Part shown: one piece after another, positions 54,654 through 63,909 of the stretch
Numbering within the stretch: the first letter of the stretch is position 1
Layout of the letters: each line of letters opens with the position of its first letter
Assembly (NCBI RefSeq): GCF_000337695.1
Contig: NZ_AOIA01000126.1
Coordinates: forward strand, 1-64,000
Direction: 5' to 3'
Source of the DNA: Natronococcus jeotgali DSM 18795
GTDB lineage: Archaea; Halobacteriota; Halobacteria; Halobacteriales; Natrialbaceae
DNA: 64,000 nt
Program-made: the position numbers and the translations under genes
The notes under the pieces: generated by a model
What the model saw: the letters and a program-made list of their open reading frames with translations, nothing else
What the model was told of the DNA's origin: nothing
Database searches by the model: none

Positions 54654-55834
54654 GTACGCACGACGATTCGGTCACGTCACGTATCGGCGAGTTCACCAGG
54701 GACGCGGTTCGAAACGGATGGACGAGGGAGCGATGCGTTGTCCTTCTCTCGCTCGGGTTGCTCCTGTTCGGCGTCGTCGCTCCATCGTTTCAGATCTACC
54801 TGTTCACGGAGTTTCTGATCATCGCCCTGTTCGCGCTCGCGTTCAACCTCCTGTACGGGTACACCGGGCTCCTCTCGTTCGGTCACGCGATGTTTCTCGC
54901 CGGCGGCTCGTACGGATTGGCGATCTTCCTACAGGAGAGCGAGCCGTACGTTTCCAACGTCGTCGGCGCCGGACCGGCTCCGCTCGTGTCGTGGGTTCTC
55001 GGCGCCGTCTTCGCCGTCTCGCTGGTGATCGCGATGGCCGTTCCCATCGGTTGGCTGAGCGTGCGACTGGAGGAGATCTACTTCGCGCTGATCACCCTTG
55101 CGTTCGGAATGCTGGTGTACTCGGTTATCATTCAGAACCCGCAGGGACTGACGGCCGGATCCGACGGGATCAACGTTCTGCTCGGCGTCACCGAGATCGG
55201 CGGCGCGGAGTTTAGACTCGGTGACCGACAGATCTACTACTACCTCACCCTGGGAATCGTCGGCGCGTCGACGTACGGTATCTGGCGGATCGTGAACTCC
55301 CCGTTCGGGACGATCTGTAAGTCGATTCGAGAGAGCCCCGAGCGCGCTGCGGCACTGGGAGTCGACGTTCGATTCCATCGGTGGATGACGTTTATCGTTT
55401 CCGCGGCGTTCGTCGGCATCGCCGGCGTGCTGATCGCCGGACTGTCTAACGTCGCATCGCCCTACCACGCCCACTGGTCCGAGAGCGCGACGGCAGTCGT
55501 CGCGACGGTCATCGGCGGCGCGACCTACTTCGCCGGACCGATCATCGGCGCCTTCGTCTACCTCTACGCCCGGTGGGGAATCAGTCGCTATCCGGCGCTC
55601 GAGGCCCACTGGGAGTTCTTTATGGGCGTTCTCATCATTCTCGTCGTTCTGTACTTCAAGGTCGGCGCAGCCGGCGGGCTCTACATGCTCCGCACCTGGC
55701 TGCTCGACGTTCAGGCCGCGTACCGCCGGGGCGGCGCGAACGCCGCCGTCGGATTCGTTCGCGAATCCGCAACGAACAAACTGCGTCGAGACTCGGACGC
55801 CTCCGAGTCCGACACCGGAGGTGTTGAACGATGA
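54650..55834 (+). CDS. LivM-type ABC permease
   Basis: The 394-residue protein has about ten membrane segments and LivM patterns (ALAFNLLYGYTGLLSFGHAM, coupling loop SIRESPERAAALGVDVRFHR). It has an extended, charged C-terminal tail of about 60 residues after the last helix. The start ATG overlaps the LivH stop. Confidence 0.9.
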   Translation: MSTHDDSVTSRIGEFTRDAVRNGWTRERCVVLLSLGLLLFGVVAPSFQIYLFTEFLIIALFALAFNLLYGYTGLLSFGHAMFLAGGSYGLAIFLQESEPYVSNVVGAGPAPLVSWVLGAVFAVSLVIAMAVPIGWLSVRLEEIYFALITLAFGMLVYSVIIQNPQGLTAGSDGINVLLGVTEIGGAEFRLGDRQIYYYLTLGIVGASTYGIWRIVNSPFGTICKSIRESPERAAALGVDVRFHRWMTFIVSAAFVGIAGVLIAGLSNVASPYHAHWSESATAVVATVIGGATYFAGPIIGAFVYLYARWGISRYPALEAHWEFFMGVLIILVVLYFKVGAAGGLYMLRTWLLDVQAAYRRGGANAAVGFVRESATNKLRRDSDASESDTGGVER

Positions 55835-56598
55835 CAGTGGTACTCCAGACGGACGGACTCACGAGACAGTTCGGTCAGCTAACCGCGGTCGACGGCGTTT
55901 CCCTCGAGATCGACGACGAGGAAGTGACGAGTATCATCGGGCCGAACGGCGCGGGGAAGACGACCTTCTACAACCTGTTGACCGGCGTGCTCGAGCCGAC
56001 GTCCGGTGCGATCCGGCTGCGGTCCGACGGAGAGTTACGGGAGATCACCGACGATCCGCCCCACGAGGTCGCCCGGCGGGGACTCTCCCGATCGTACCAG
56101 ATTACGAACGTCTTCGAGGGGCTCACCGTGCGCGAAAACCTGCGGGTCGCGCGGATCGCTCGCGAGGGGCGGACGCTCGATTTCCGCTCCAGAGCCGGCA
56201 GCAACGAGGCGGCGAACGAGCAGATCGACTGGCTCCTCGAGCTGACGAATCTCGCCGAGTACGCCGACACCGAGTGCGACGAGCTCAGCCACGGCGAGAA
56301 GCGAAAGGTCGAGATCGCGCTCGCGCTCGCGATCGAACCGACCGTGTTCCTGCTCGACGAACCGACCGCGGGCATGAATCCGACGGAAACCCGGAAGATC
56401 GTGTCGCTCATCCACCGCCTGAACGACGAGATCGACGCGACGTTCGTCGTCACGGAACACGATATGGACGTCGTCACCGACATCTCGGACCGGATCGTGG
56501 TGCTCGCCGACGGGGCCGTGCTGGCCGAAGGCGAGCCCGCGGAGGTGCTGGCGGACGAACGCGTGACGGAAGCCTACCTGGGGAGTGAGGCCCTATGA
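55831..56598 (+). CDS. LivG-type ABC ATPase
   Basis: The 255-residue protein has Walker A GPNGAGKTT, signature LSHGEKRKVEIA, Walker B VFLLDEPTAGM and the D-loop and switch His region (VTEHDMDVV). Position and the C-terminal AEGEPAEVLADERVTEAYLG tail are typical of LivG. It couples ATP hydrolysis to transport with the LivF product. Confidence 0.92.
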   Translation: MTVVLQTDGLTRQFGQLTAVDGVSLEIDDEEVTSIIGPNGAGKTTFYNLLTGVLEPTSGAIRLRSDGELREITDDPPHEVARRGLSRSYQITNVFEGLTVRENLRVARIAREGRTLDFRSRAGSNEAANEQIDWLLELTNLAEYADTECDELSHGEKRKVEIALALAIEPTVFLLDEPTAGMNPTETRKIVSLIHRLNDEIDATFVVTEHDMDVVTDISDRIVVLADGAVLAEGEPAEVLADERVTEAYLGSEAL

Positions 56599-57311
56599 CG
56601 GTTCTCGAGCTCGACGAGATCAACACGTACTACGGCAACAGTCACGTGTTGCACGACGTGTCCCTCGAGTTGGCTGAAGGAGAGGTCGTCGCCCTGCTCG
56701 GCCGAAACGGCGCGGGGAAGACGACGACCATGCGCTCGATCATGGGCGTAACGCCACCGCGAGATGGAACGGTCAGATTCGATGGCGCCGACCTGGACGG
56801 ACTGAGCCCGGACGAGAGAAACGAACTCGGCGTCAACCTCGTTCCGGAGGATCGGCGCGTCTTTCCCACGCTGACCGTCCAGGAGAACCTGACGTTAGCG
56901 CACAAGCTCGCCGACGACCCGCGCCCGGTCGAGGAGATGTACGAGCTGTTCCCGGTGCTCGATCCGTTACGGTCGAACCAGGGACAGAACATGAGCGGGG
57001 GCGAACAACAGATGCTCGCCGTCGCGCGCGCGCTGATCCAGCGACCGAAGGTGTTGCTGCTGGACGAACCGACCGAGGGGCTGGCACCGGTGATCGTCGA
57101 CGATCTCCGGGAGATGCTTCACGACGTGGTCTCGGAGGACGTAACGGTGCTGCTCTCCGAACAGAACGTCAACTTCGCGTTCGATCTCGCTACTCGCGGC
57201 TACATCATCGACACCGGTGAGATCGTGTACGAGGGGACGATCGAGGAGTTACAGCAACGGGACGACCTCCTCGAGCGGTACCTCGCCGTGTCCCCGGAGG
57301 AGATCGCGTAA
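56595..57311 (+). CDS. LivF-type ABC ATPase
   Basis: The 238-residue protein has Walker A GRNGAGKTTTMRSI, signature MSGGEQQMLA, Walker B VLLLDEPTEGLAP and a LivF-like ending (ERYLAVSPEE). It works with LivG. Its ATG overlaps the LivG stop. Confidence 0.92.
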   Translation: MTVLELDEINTYYGNSHVLHDVSLELAEGEVVALLGRNGAGKTTTMRSIMGVTPPRDGTVRFDGADLDGLSPDERNELGVNLVPEDRRVFPTLTVQENLTLAHKLADDPRPVEEMYELFPVLDPLRSNQGQNMSGGEQQMLAVARALIQRPKVLLLDEPTEGLAPVIVDDLREMLHDVVSEDVTVLLSEQNVNFAFDLATRGYIIDTGEIVYEGTIEELQQRDDLLERYLAVSPEEIA

Positions 57312-57339
57312 CGATGACACACTACCGAGGAGATACGAT

Positions 57340-58995
57340 ATGAACGACTTGACACTACGGCCGTTCCTATGGCGATCGACGCGACTGTTCCCGGAGAAAC
57401 GGCTCGTCTCGCGGACACACGACGGAACGCACGCCTACGAGTACGAGACGTTCGGAGAACGGGTCCGATCGATCGTCGCTGCGCTCCGGGATCTGGGACT
57501 CGGGCCGGGAGATCGCGTCGGCACGTTCGGGTGGAATCACCACCGTCACCTGGAGACGTACTTCGCCGCGCCACTGTCGGGAGCGCAGTTACACACGATC
57601 AACGTCCAACTCGGCGACGACGACATCGTCTACATCGTCGAGGACGCCGCCGACGAGATCCTGTTCGTCGATCCGGGCGATCCGCTGGAGACGATCATCC
57701 GGCTCTGGGACGACCTGTCTGTCGATCAGCTGGTCGTGATGGGCGAGACGGTCCCGGACGCGGCGTCGGAACTCGATGGAGGGGTTACCACCCTCGAAGC
57801 GCTCGTCGCCGAACACGAACCCGTAGACGCGCTGCCGCCGCTGGAGGGTTCCCAGCCCGCGGGGATGTGTTACACGTCGGGGACGACCGGCCGCCCGAAG
57901 GGGGTCGAGTACACGCAGGCGATGCTGTACGCGCACTCGATGATGGTGATGACGCCCGCGGCGATCGGGATCAGAGAGACTGACGTCGTCATGCCGGTCG
58001 TCCCGATGTTCCACGTTAACTCCTGGGAGTTCCCGTACGCGGCGACGATGGCCGGAGCGACACAGGTGTATCCGGGACCGTCGCCAACTCCCGCGGACCT
58101 CGTTTCGCTCATCGACGAGGAGAGCGTCACGCTGACCGCGGGCGTGCCGACCGTGTGGATCGACGTGCTCTCACACCTCGACGAGGCTGACGAGTACGAG
58201 AACCCACTGTCGAGTCTCGAGCGAATCGTCGTCGGCGGCAGCGCCGCGCCGGCCGACATGATGCGGCGCTACGAGGACGAGTACGACGTCGCCGTCGAGC
58301 ACGCGTGGGGGATGACCGAAACCATGAGCATCGGCTCGGTGTCGCGTCCGAAGTCGTGGATGGACGACTGGAGCCGGAAGGATCGCTATCGGAAGCGCCG
58401 CAAGCAGGGGCTTCCCTCCCCCGGACTCGAGATGAAACTCGTCGCCGAGACGGGCGAGACCCAGCCGTGGGACGGCGAGAGCGTCGGCGAGCTGTGGGTT
58501 CGCGGCCCGACAGTGGTCAACGAGTATCACCAGCGACCCGACGCCAACGCCGAGGAGTTCGAGGACGGCTGGCTGAAGACCGGCGACGTCGCGGTGATCG
58601 ACGAGGACGGTTACGTCGAGATCGTCGACCGCACGAAAGACGTGATCAAAAGCGGCGGCGAGTGGATCTCGAGCATCGAACTCGAGAACGCGCTGATGGC
58701 GCACCCGGACGTGATCGAGGCGGCGGTCGTAGCCGTCTCTCACGAGCGGTGGCAGGAGCGACCGCTGGCGTGTGTCGTCCTCGACGAGGGAACTGAGACC
58801 GATCGAGAGGAACTGTACACGTTCCTCGAGCGGGAAGGGGAGTTCCCCGAGTGGTGGCTACCCGACGAGGTGCGCGTCGTCGAGGCGATCCCCAAGACTG
58901 CGACAGGGAAGTTCGACAAGCTCTCGCTGCGCGAGCGGTTCGACGATCCGCGGCTCAGGTTCGCACCGGGCGAATCCGACGCGAAACCGGAGTAG
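57340..58995 (+). CDS. Medium/long-chain acyl-CoA synthetase-like ligase
   Basis: The 551-residue AMP-forming ligase has the P-loop YTSGTTGRPKGV, the GMTETMSIGSVS motif, GWLKTGDVAVIDEDGY and the C-terminal lysine KTATGKFDK. It activates a carboxylic acid to its CoA thioester. The start at 57340 lies 28 bp after the LivF stop, suggesting one transcript with the transporter and hence that the imported ligand is its substrate. Family alone does not fix chain length. Confidence 0.9.
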   Translation: MNDLTLRPFLWRSTRLFPEKRLVSRTHDGTHAYEYETFGERVRSIVAALRDLGLGPGDRVGTFGWNHHRHLETYFAAPLSGAQLHTINVQLGDDDIVYIVEDAADEILFVDPGDPLETIIRLWDDLSVDQLVVMGETVPDAASELDGGVTTLEALVAEHEPVDALPPLEGSQPAGMCYTSGTTGRPKGVEYTQAMLYAHSMMVMTPAAIGIRETDVVMPVVPMFHVNSWEFPYAATMAGATQVYPGPSPTPADLVSLIDEESVTLTAGVPTVWIDVLSHLDEADEYENPLSSLERIVVGGSAAPADMMRRYEDEYDVAVEHAWGMTETMSIGSVSRPKSWMDDWSRKDRYRKRRKQGLPSPGLEMKLVAETGETQPWDGESVGELWVRGPTVVNEYHQRPDANAEEFEDGWLKTGDVAVIDEDGYVEIVDRTKDVIKSGGEWISSIELENALMAHPDVIEAAVVAVSHERWQERPLACVVLDEGTETDREELYTFLEREGEFPEWWLPDEVRVVEAIPKTATGKFDKLSLRERFDDPRLRFAPGESDAKPE

Positions 58996-59129
58996 CCCGC
59001 CCGCGAACGACCGAATTCCCGTTTTTCGGCGTGGTACCGGAACCGCCGCCTCGAGCGCGGCGCTCGTCTCCCTGCCGATCTGACACGATGCGAAAAGGTT
59101 AGGCGCCGAAGGTCGCATACTCCGATCGG

Positions 59130-59897
59130 ATGACTGCACTCTTCGACCTGTCAGACCGAGTCGCGCTCGTCACCGGCGGCGGACGCGGGATCGGACGCGC
59201 GATCGCGATCGAGCTCGCAAACGCCGGCGCGGCGGTCGTACCCTCGGCGCGGTCGACCGACGAGATCGAGGCCGTCGCCGAGGAGATCCGGGACGACGGG
59301 GGCGACGCCCTCGCCGTTCCGGCCGACGTCACCGACGCCGACGAGGTCGCGGACGCCGTCGAGCGAGCCGCGGCCGAGTTCGGGTCGATCGACGTCGTCG
59401 TGAACAACGCGGGGTTCAACCCGGACGACGCGCTCGGCCGTCCGGAGGACGTCTCGGCCGAGAGCTTCGATCGCGTGGTCGAGGTCAACCTGAACGGCGC
59501 CCACCGGGTCGCGGCCGCGGCCGCCGACGCGTTGCTCGAGAGCGACGGCGGGTCGGTGATCAACGTCGCCAGCGTCGGCGGGCTCGTCGGGCTGCCGCGA
59601 CAGCACCCCTACGTCGCCTCAAAGCACGGGCTCGTCGGACTCACGAAGAGCATGTCGCTGGACTGGGCGCCGGAAGTCCGCGTGAACGCGGTGGCGCCCG
59701 GGTACGTGACGACGGAGCTCACCGAGGAGCTCCGGGAGAACGATCAGCTCCGGCGGTCGATTTTAGAGCGGACGCCCCTGGATCGGTTCGCCGAGCCGGC
59801 CGAGATCGCCGGCCCTGCAGTGTTCCTCGCGAGCGACGCCGCGAGCTACGTAACCGGAAGCGTGATCGCGGCCGATGGCGGCTGGACCGCGCGGTAG
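59130..59897 (+). CDS. Short-chain dehydrogenase/reductase
   Basis: The 255-residue SDR has the Rossmann GGGRGIGRA loop, NNAG, the catalytic serine in VINVASVGG and YVASK (Tyr/Lys pair). The C-terminus carries SYVTGSVIAADGGW of the FabG/3-hydroxyacyl-type branch. It probably acts on a hydroxyacyl-CoA or hydroxyacid with NAD(P). It lies 134 bp behind the ligase in the same direction. Confidence 0.9.
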   Translation: MTALFDLSDRVALVTGGGRGIGRAIAIELANAGAAVVPSARSTDEIEAVAEEIRDDGGDALAVPADVTDADEVADAVERAAAEFGSIDVVVNNAGFNPDDALGRPEDVSAESFDRVVEVNLNGAHRVAAAAADALLESDGGSVINVASVGGLVGLPRQHPYVASKHGLVGLTKSMSLDWAPEVRVNAVAPGYVTTELTEELRENDQLRRSILERTPLDRFAEPAEIAGPAVFLASDAASYVTGSVIAADGGWTAR

Positions 59898-59915
59898 TCG
59901 CGGGTCGCCCGGCGA

Positions 59916-60995
59916 TTAGATATCGTACGTGCCGTCGACGAGCCGGACCGCTCGGTCGAGCAGCGCCGGGACGCCGGTTTCCATCTTCGGGTAGAGGGGG
60001 TCGTCGCTGTCGCCCGAGAGGTGCCTGGCGAAGAACATCTCGCCGAGGGCGGCCATCTTGTACGTCGCGAGGACAAGGTAGAACCGCGGCTCGTCGAACG
60101 AGAGCCCGGTGTGGCGCTCGTATCGCTCGATCAGCTCTCGCCGGGAGGGGTAGCCGTCTCGAGCCGTGATCGTCGGGTACAGCCCCGGGATCGGCGGGTC
60201 CGAATCGCCCTCGTCATACCAGAACGAGAGCATCCAGCCGAGGTCGGTGAACGGATCGCCAAGCGTCGCCATCTCCCAGTCGAAGACGGCGAGCGTCTCC
60301 GGGTCGCCGTCCGTTCCCGCCTCCGGCCGCGCGAACATCACGTTGTCGAGCTTGAAATCGCCGTGGACGAGGGTTTCGGGGTGCGTTTCGGGAACGTTCG
60401 ACTCGAGCCACTCGGTGACGCGATCCAGGGCCTCGAGTTCTCGGTGCTCGGCGGTCGTCTCGAGGGCCCACTCGAACTGGCCGCGCCACCGCTCGACCTG
60501 GCGGTCGGTGAAGCCGCTGGGACGGCCGAACTCCCCGAGGCCGACGGCGTCATAGTCGACGCCGTGGATCGACGCGAGCGTCGCGACGAGTTCCTCGCCG
60601 ACGGCTCGGCGCGCGTCCGGCCCGTCGAGCCACGCCGGTTCCTCGGCCCGAATCACGTCGCCCTCGAGCCGGCGCATCACGTAGAACTCGCTGTCGAGGA
60701 CGTCGCGGTCCTCGCAGGCCAGAACCGTCTCGGGGACGGGGACGTCGGTGTCCTGCAGCGCCGAGACGACGCGGTGTTCCCGCAGGACGTCGTGTGCGGT
60801 GTCGGCCGTCTCGCCCGGCGGCGGCCGTCGAACGACCAGCTCCTCGTCGTCCCACGCGACGAACAGCGTCTCGTTCGAGTGGCCCTCGTCCACCCGCTCG
60901 ACGTCGAGTCGGTTGGCTTCGCCGAGCGCCGCCGCGAGGTACGAGCGCAACGACGCTTCGTCAACCAGTCGATCGAGATAGTTGTCGTTCGTCAT
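59916..60995 (-). CDS. ACAD10/11-type APH phosphotransferase
   Basis: The 359-residue protein is an aminoglycoside-phosphotransferase-fold kinase with GHSNETLFVAWDDEELVVRR, the catalytic loop LVHGDFKLDN (209-218) and the metal motif VFDWEMATLGDP (237-248). The sequences around EHRVVSAL, PVPE, DSEFYVMRRLEGDVI and the DWE motif resemble the kinase domain fused to mammalian ACAD10/11 and LvaA of bacterial levulinate catabolism. Those phosphorylate 4-hydroxyacyl-CoA. It is divergent from the acyl-CoA dehydrogenase gene, which would be its partner. Confidence 0.85.
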   Translation of the reverse strand: MTNDNYLDRLVDEASLRSYLAAALGEANRLDVERVDEGHSNETLFVAWDDEELVVRRPPPGETADTAHDVLREHRVVSALQDTDVPVPETVLACEDRDVLDSEFYVMRRLEGDVIRAEEPAWLDGPDARRAVGEELVATLASIHGVDYDAVGLGEFGRPSGFTDRQVERWRGQFEWALETTAEHRELEALDRVTEWLESNVPETHPETLVHGDFKLDNVMFARPEAGTDGDPETLAVFDWEMATLGDPFTDLGWMLSFWYDEGDSDPPIPGLYPTITARDGYPSRRELIERYERHTGLSFDEPRFYLVLATYKMAALGEMFFARHLSGDSDDPLYPKMETGVPALLDRAVRLVDGTYDI

Positions 60996-61114
60996 TCTCT
61001 ATCACGGTGTCTCCACGTTCGAGAGAGACCGGGTTAAGCACTTCGGCTCCCTCCGTTTCGATTCTGCGACCCGGAGCGGTAGATATAGGTACTCGTTCCG
61101 AAATACGTGAGTAT

Positions 61115-62338
61115 ATGAGGTACGATGACTCAGACCAAGCGACCGAACTCGCGGAGCGCGCACGCGAGCTGATGGACGAGGTCGTCCTGCCGCTGGAGCG
61201 CTCCCGAGCCGGCGGCGTCACCGCCTCGAGCGGGACGGTGGCCGATCTCCGCGAAGCGGCGCGAGAGTACGGCGTCTACGCGCCCCAGATCGCCGAGGAG
61301 TACGGCGGGATGGGCGCGAGCTTTCGGGACGCGCTGCCGGCCTTCGAGGAGGCGGGCCGCAGCCTCCTCGGCCCGGTCGCGATGCGGGTCGACGCCCCCG
61401 ACGAGGGGAACATGCACACCCTGGAGATGTTCGGCACCGAGACCCAGAAGGAGACCTACCTCGAGCCGCTGGTCGAGGGCGAGATCGCCTCCGGGTTCTC
61501 GATGACCGAACCGATTCAGGGGGCGGGCTCCGACCCGAAGATGATCCGGACGACCGCCGAGAGAGACGGCGACGAGTGGGTGATCGACGGCCACAAGTGG
61601 TGGACGACCCAGGGCGTCGAGGCGGACGTCCTCATCGTCCTCGCGCGGACCGACGAGGACGCCCACCCCTACGAGGGCTGCTCGCTGTTTCTGGTGCCGG
61701 CCGACGCCGACGGCGTCGACGTCGTTCGAAACATTCCGCACACGGGCGGGGGGATCCGCGGTGTGTCCCACGCCGAGATCCGCTACGACGGCGTGCGCGT
61801 TCCCGACGAACACCTGCTCGGCGAGCGCAACCAGGGGTTCGTCCACGCCCAGGAACGGCTCGGCCCCGCGCGGCTGACCCACTGCATGCGCTACTCCGGG
61901 ATGGCCGGACGCGCACTCGAGATCGCGAAGGCGTACACGAGCGAGCGCGAGGGGTTCGGGTCGACCCTCTCCGAGAAGGGGTCGATTCGCCACCGCGTCG
62001 CCGACGCCGAGACGCGGCTCCACATGGCCCGAACCGCGATCCGGGACGCGGCCGACCGGATCGCCGCCGGCGGGGAAGCGCGCGTCCCCGTCTCGATGTG
62101 CAAGGTCTTCACCGCCAACGTGGCCCAGGAGACGATCGACCTCGCCGTCCAGTGCTGTGGCGCCAACGGGATCGGCAAGGACCTGCCGCTTTCGGATTTC
62201 TACGAGTCCGTCCGGCAGTTCCGCCTGGTCGACGGCGCCGACGAGGTCCACCGACGCGTCATCGCGCGCGCCGCCTTCGAGGACGTCGACGAGGCGGAGC
62301 TGGAACCGATCACGCGGTTCGGCCAGCCGAGTCGATAG
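61115..62338 (+). CDS. ACAD10/11-like acyl-CoA dehydrogenase
   Basis: The 407-residue flavoprotein has the FAD-side motif FSMTEPIQGAGSDPKMI, GHKWWTTQG, then RLGPARLTHCMR (249-260) and LAVQCCGANGIGKDLPLSDF. These resemble the branch that includes human ACAD10/11 and bacterial LvaC. In the usual catalytic-Glu region it reads RLVDGADEVH (370-379), with an Asp rather than Glu, as in that branch. In that pathway the enzyme removes phosphate from 4-phosphoacyl-CoA and forms the 3-hydroxy isomer through an enoyl intermediate. A TATA-like GATATAGG about 30 bp upstream supports the ATG at 61115. Confidence 0.87.
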   Translation: MRYDDSDQATELAERARELMDEVVLPLERSRAGGVTASSGTVADLREAAREYGVYAPQIAEEYGGMGASFRDALPAFEEAGRSLLGPVAMRVDAPDEGNMHTLEMFGTETQKETYLEPLVEGEIASGFSMTEPIQGAGSDPKMIRTTAERDGDEWVIDGHKWWTTQGVEADVLIVLARTDEDAHPYEGCSLFLVPADADGVDVVRNIPHTGGGIRGVSHAEIRYDGVRVPDEHLLGERNQGFVHAQERLGPARLTHCMRYSGMAGRALEIAKAYTSEREGFGSTLSEKGSIRHRVADAETRLHMARTAIRDAADRIAAGGEARVPVSMCKVFTANVAQETIDLAVQCCGANGIGKDLPLSDFYESVRQFRLVDGADEVHRRVIARAAFEDVDEAELEPITRFGQPSR

Positions 62339-62465
62339 CGAGGGCGGCTTCGGGCCCATCCCCGTCGCGATCGACGGCTAGCTACTGGCCGTCCGGAACC
62401 GTCGTGTGCCCGGGGGTCCGTGTACCGATCGGAAGACTGACGGCGTATTCCACCGAGACGAACGT

Positions 62466-62987
62466 ATGGGCGAGAAGAAGACCCAACCGGAGTGGAACTT
62501 CAAAGAGCGGGACACGTACATCCTCAGCGAGCTCGCCAACGACCCAACGTTGTCGGCACAGGAGATCCGCGACCGACTCGAGTCCAAACACGACATCGAG
62601 ACCTCGCGCGTCACGATCAGCGAGTCGATCCGGAAGATGCGCGAGGCGGGCGTGTTCCGCGAGGCGGTGATCCCGAACGAGGAGTTCCTGTTTTTCAGCC
62701 TGTTCGAGTACCAGTTCTTCCCGCCGAACTTCGACGCGGAGTGGCGGGACGCCCTCGAGTTCATCCAGGAAGACGAGCACACGCTCCTGTTTTTCCTGGC
62801 CGACGGGCAGTACCAGTGGAAGTCGGTGATGGTCTTTCGGGACCGAGAACAGGAGTCGAAGTGGATACACGACTTCTACAAGAACCACGGCGACCTGCTG
62901 CTCGACCTCCGAAACACCGTCGTCACGAACGTGCTGAAGTTCAACGCCGATCCGCGCATCTTCGAGTCCCTCCTCGGGGAGGAGTGA
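62466..62987 (+). CDS. Winged-helix (Lrp/AsnC-like) transcriptional regulator
   Basis: The 173-residue protein has an N-terminal winged helix (LSELANDPTLSAQEIRDRLES ... VTISESIRKMREAGVF). The C-terminal domain (about 75-173) lacks clear RAM residues and is rich in Phe and Trp (FLFFSLFEYQFFPPNFDAEW). It resembles small haloarchaeal HTH proteins. Its position right after the acyl-CoA dehydrogenase suggests it controls the acid-catabolism locus. Confidence 0.75.
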   Translation: MGEKKTQPEWNFKERDTYILSELANDPTLSAQEIRDRLESKHDIETSRVTISESIRKMREAGVFREAVIPNEEFLFFSLFEYQFFPPNFDAEWRDALEFIQEDEHTLLFFLADGQYQWKSVMVFRDREQESKWIHDFYKNHGDLLLDLRNTVVTNVLKFNADPRIFESLLGEE

Positions 62988-63627
62988 GGGCGGCGCGTAT
63001 GACGGGGATCGTTTCGATGGACCGAGACGGACCTGCTTGCAACCAGTTCTAATTACGCCGATTTTCCTTACTGCTCGTTTGGATACGGTCGTATAGATTA
63101 CGACCCGTAACTTTATGTCGGTCGGGAACGCAATTCCGATAGGGACCGGCTGGTGTACAACCGTACTTCTGTAAATATCCGGGACTCGGTTCTGCGAGAC
63201 GGCGTCTCGAGACCGGACGTCTCCTCTCGGCTGCGCTCACGAGATCGCGGCGGTCGGCGAGGCGATTCATACTCGAGTTCTTAGTAGAAGGAGATATTAC
63301 CGTTTCTCTGATAGGTACTCGAACACTGCGTCTGGTTGTGTCTGTATCCTCGATCATCATCTTTTACTTCGGCTATCCCTGTATATGTGGGTATAATAGC
63401 CATAAATACCTCCAATACCAACCTATACTCGGGATATTCAGTACGGATTTTCGCTACTGGACCTGTAATCTGGGATACCGCCACTATACCACCTCATTCA
63501 GCAAATTTACCCAATTATATTCCAGCAACGAATCCCCAACTCCATTATTCGAACCGATACTCGCTATAATTGCCAGACTAGTTAGCAGTATCTATAATAG
63601 TAACGTCTCTCGAGACCGCGTCGAATC
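62988..63627. other. AT-rich island
   Basis: From about 63290 to 63600 the base composition drops well below the window average. A minus-strand open frame at 63281-63484 (67 residues, MAVSQITGPVAKIRTEYPEY and onward) has balanced composition, unlike the Arg-rich shadows elsewhere, and may be the truncated end of a foreign gene; the frame upstream of it is interrupted by stops. The segment 62988-63280 shows nothing recognisable. Confidence 0.4.
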
Positions 63628-63639
63628 GCGAGCGCGTCG

Positions 63640-63847
63640 AAGCGACGGCGACGCGTCGCTCGAGACGATCGAACGTTCGGCGCTTCCGTCGGGATCGATC
63701 GCCCGTCCGATTGCCCGCTCGAGCGTTCGGTCCGTCCGAGCGGCGAGAAGCGTACGCGAGAGGACGGTCGGGTCGAGCCGAGCGACTCCGTCCGCCAGCG
63801 GAGGGTTACAGAAATTCGAGGAGAACGCCCACGACATTAGTCGTGGG
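63640..63847 (+). mobile_element. Probable 3' end relic of an IS200/IS605 (IS1341-type tnpB) element
   Basis: The plus strand reads LQKFEENAHDISRGR at about 63808-63850, like the ends of haloarchaeal TnpB-type frames, and finishes in a CCCACGAC-ATTA-GTCGTGGG hairpin (63828-63847), followed by AGAAGTCAC. Elements of this group end with such a hairpin, from which the guide RNA of TnpB extends. No TnpB catalytic motifs remain, so only the right end survives. The left border is approximate. Confidence 0.4.
63828..63847 (+). repeat. Perfect 8-bp-stem hairpin, IS605-like right end
   Basis: CCCACGAC and GTCGTGGG pair completely around the loop ATTA. The form and following purines match right ends of haloarchaeal IS1341-type elements. 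Confidence 0.6.
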
Positions 63848-63909
63848 AGAAGTCACGGGCCGCGAACCGGGAACGGCCACGAACGGTCCGTCGCTCGAGG
63901 CAGCGGGTC

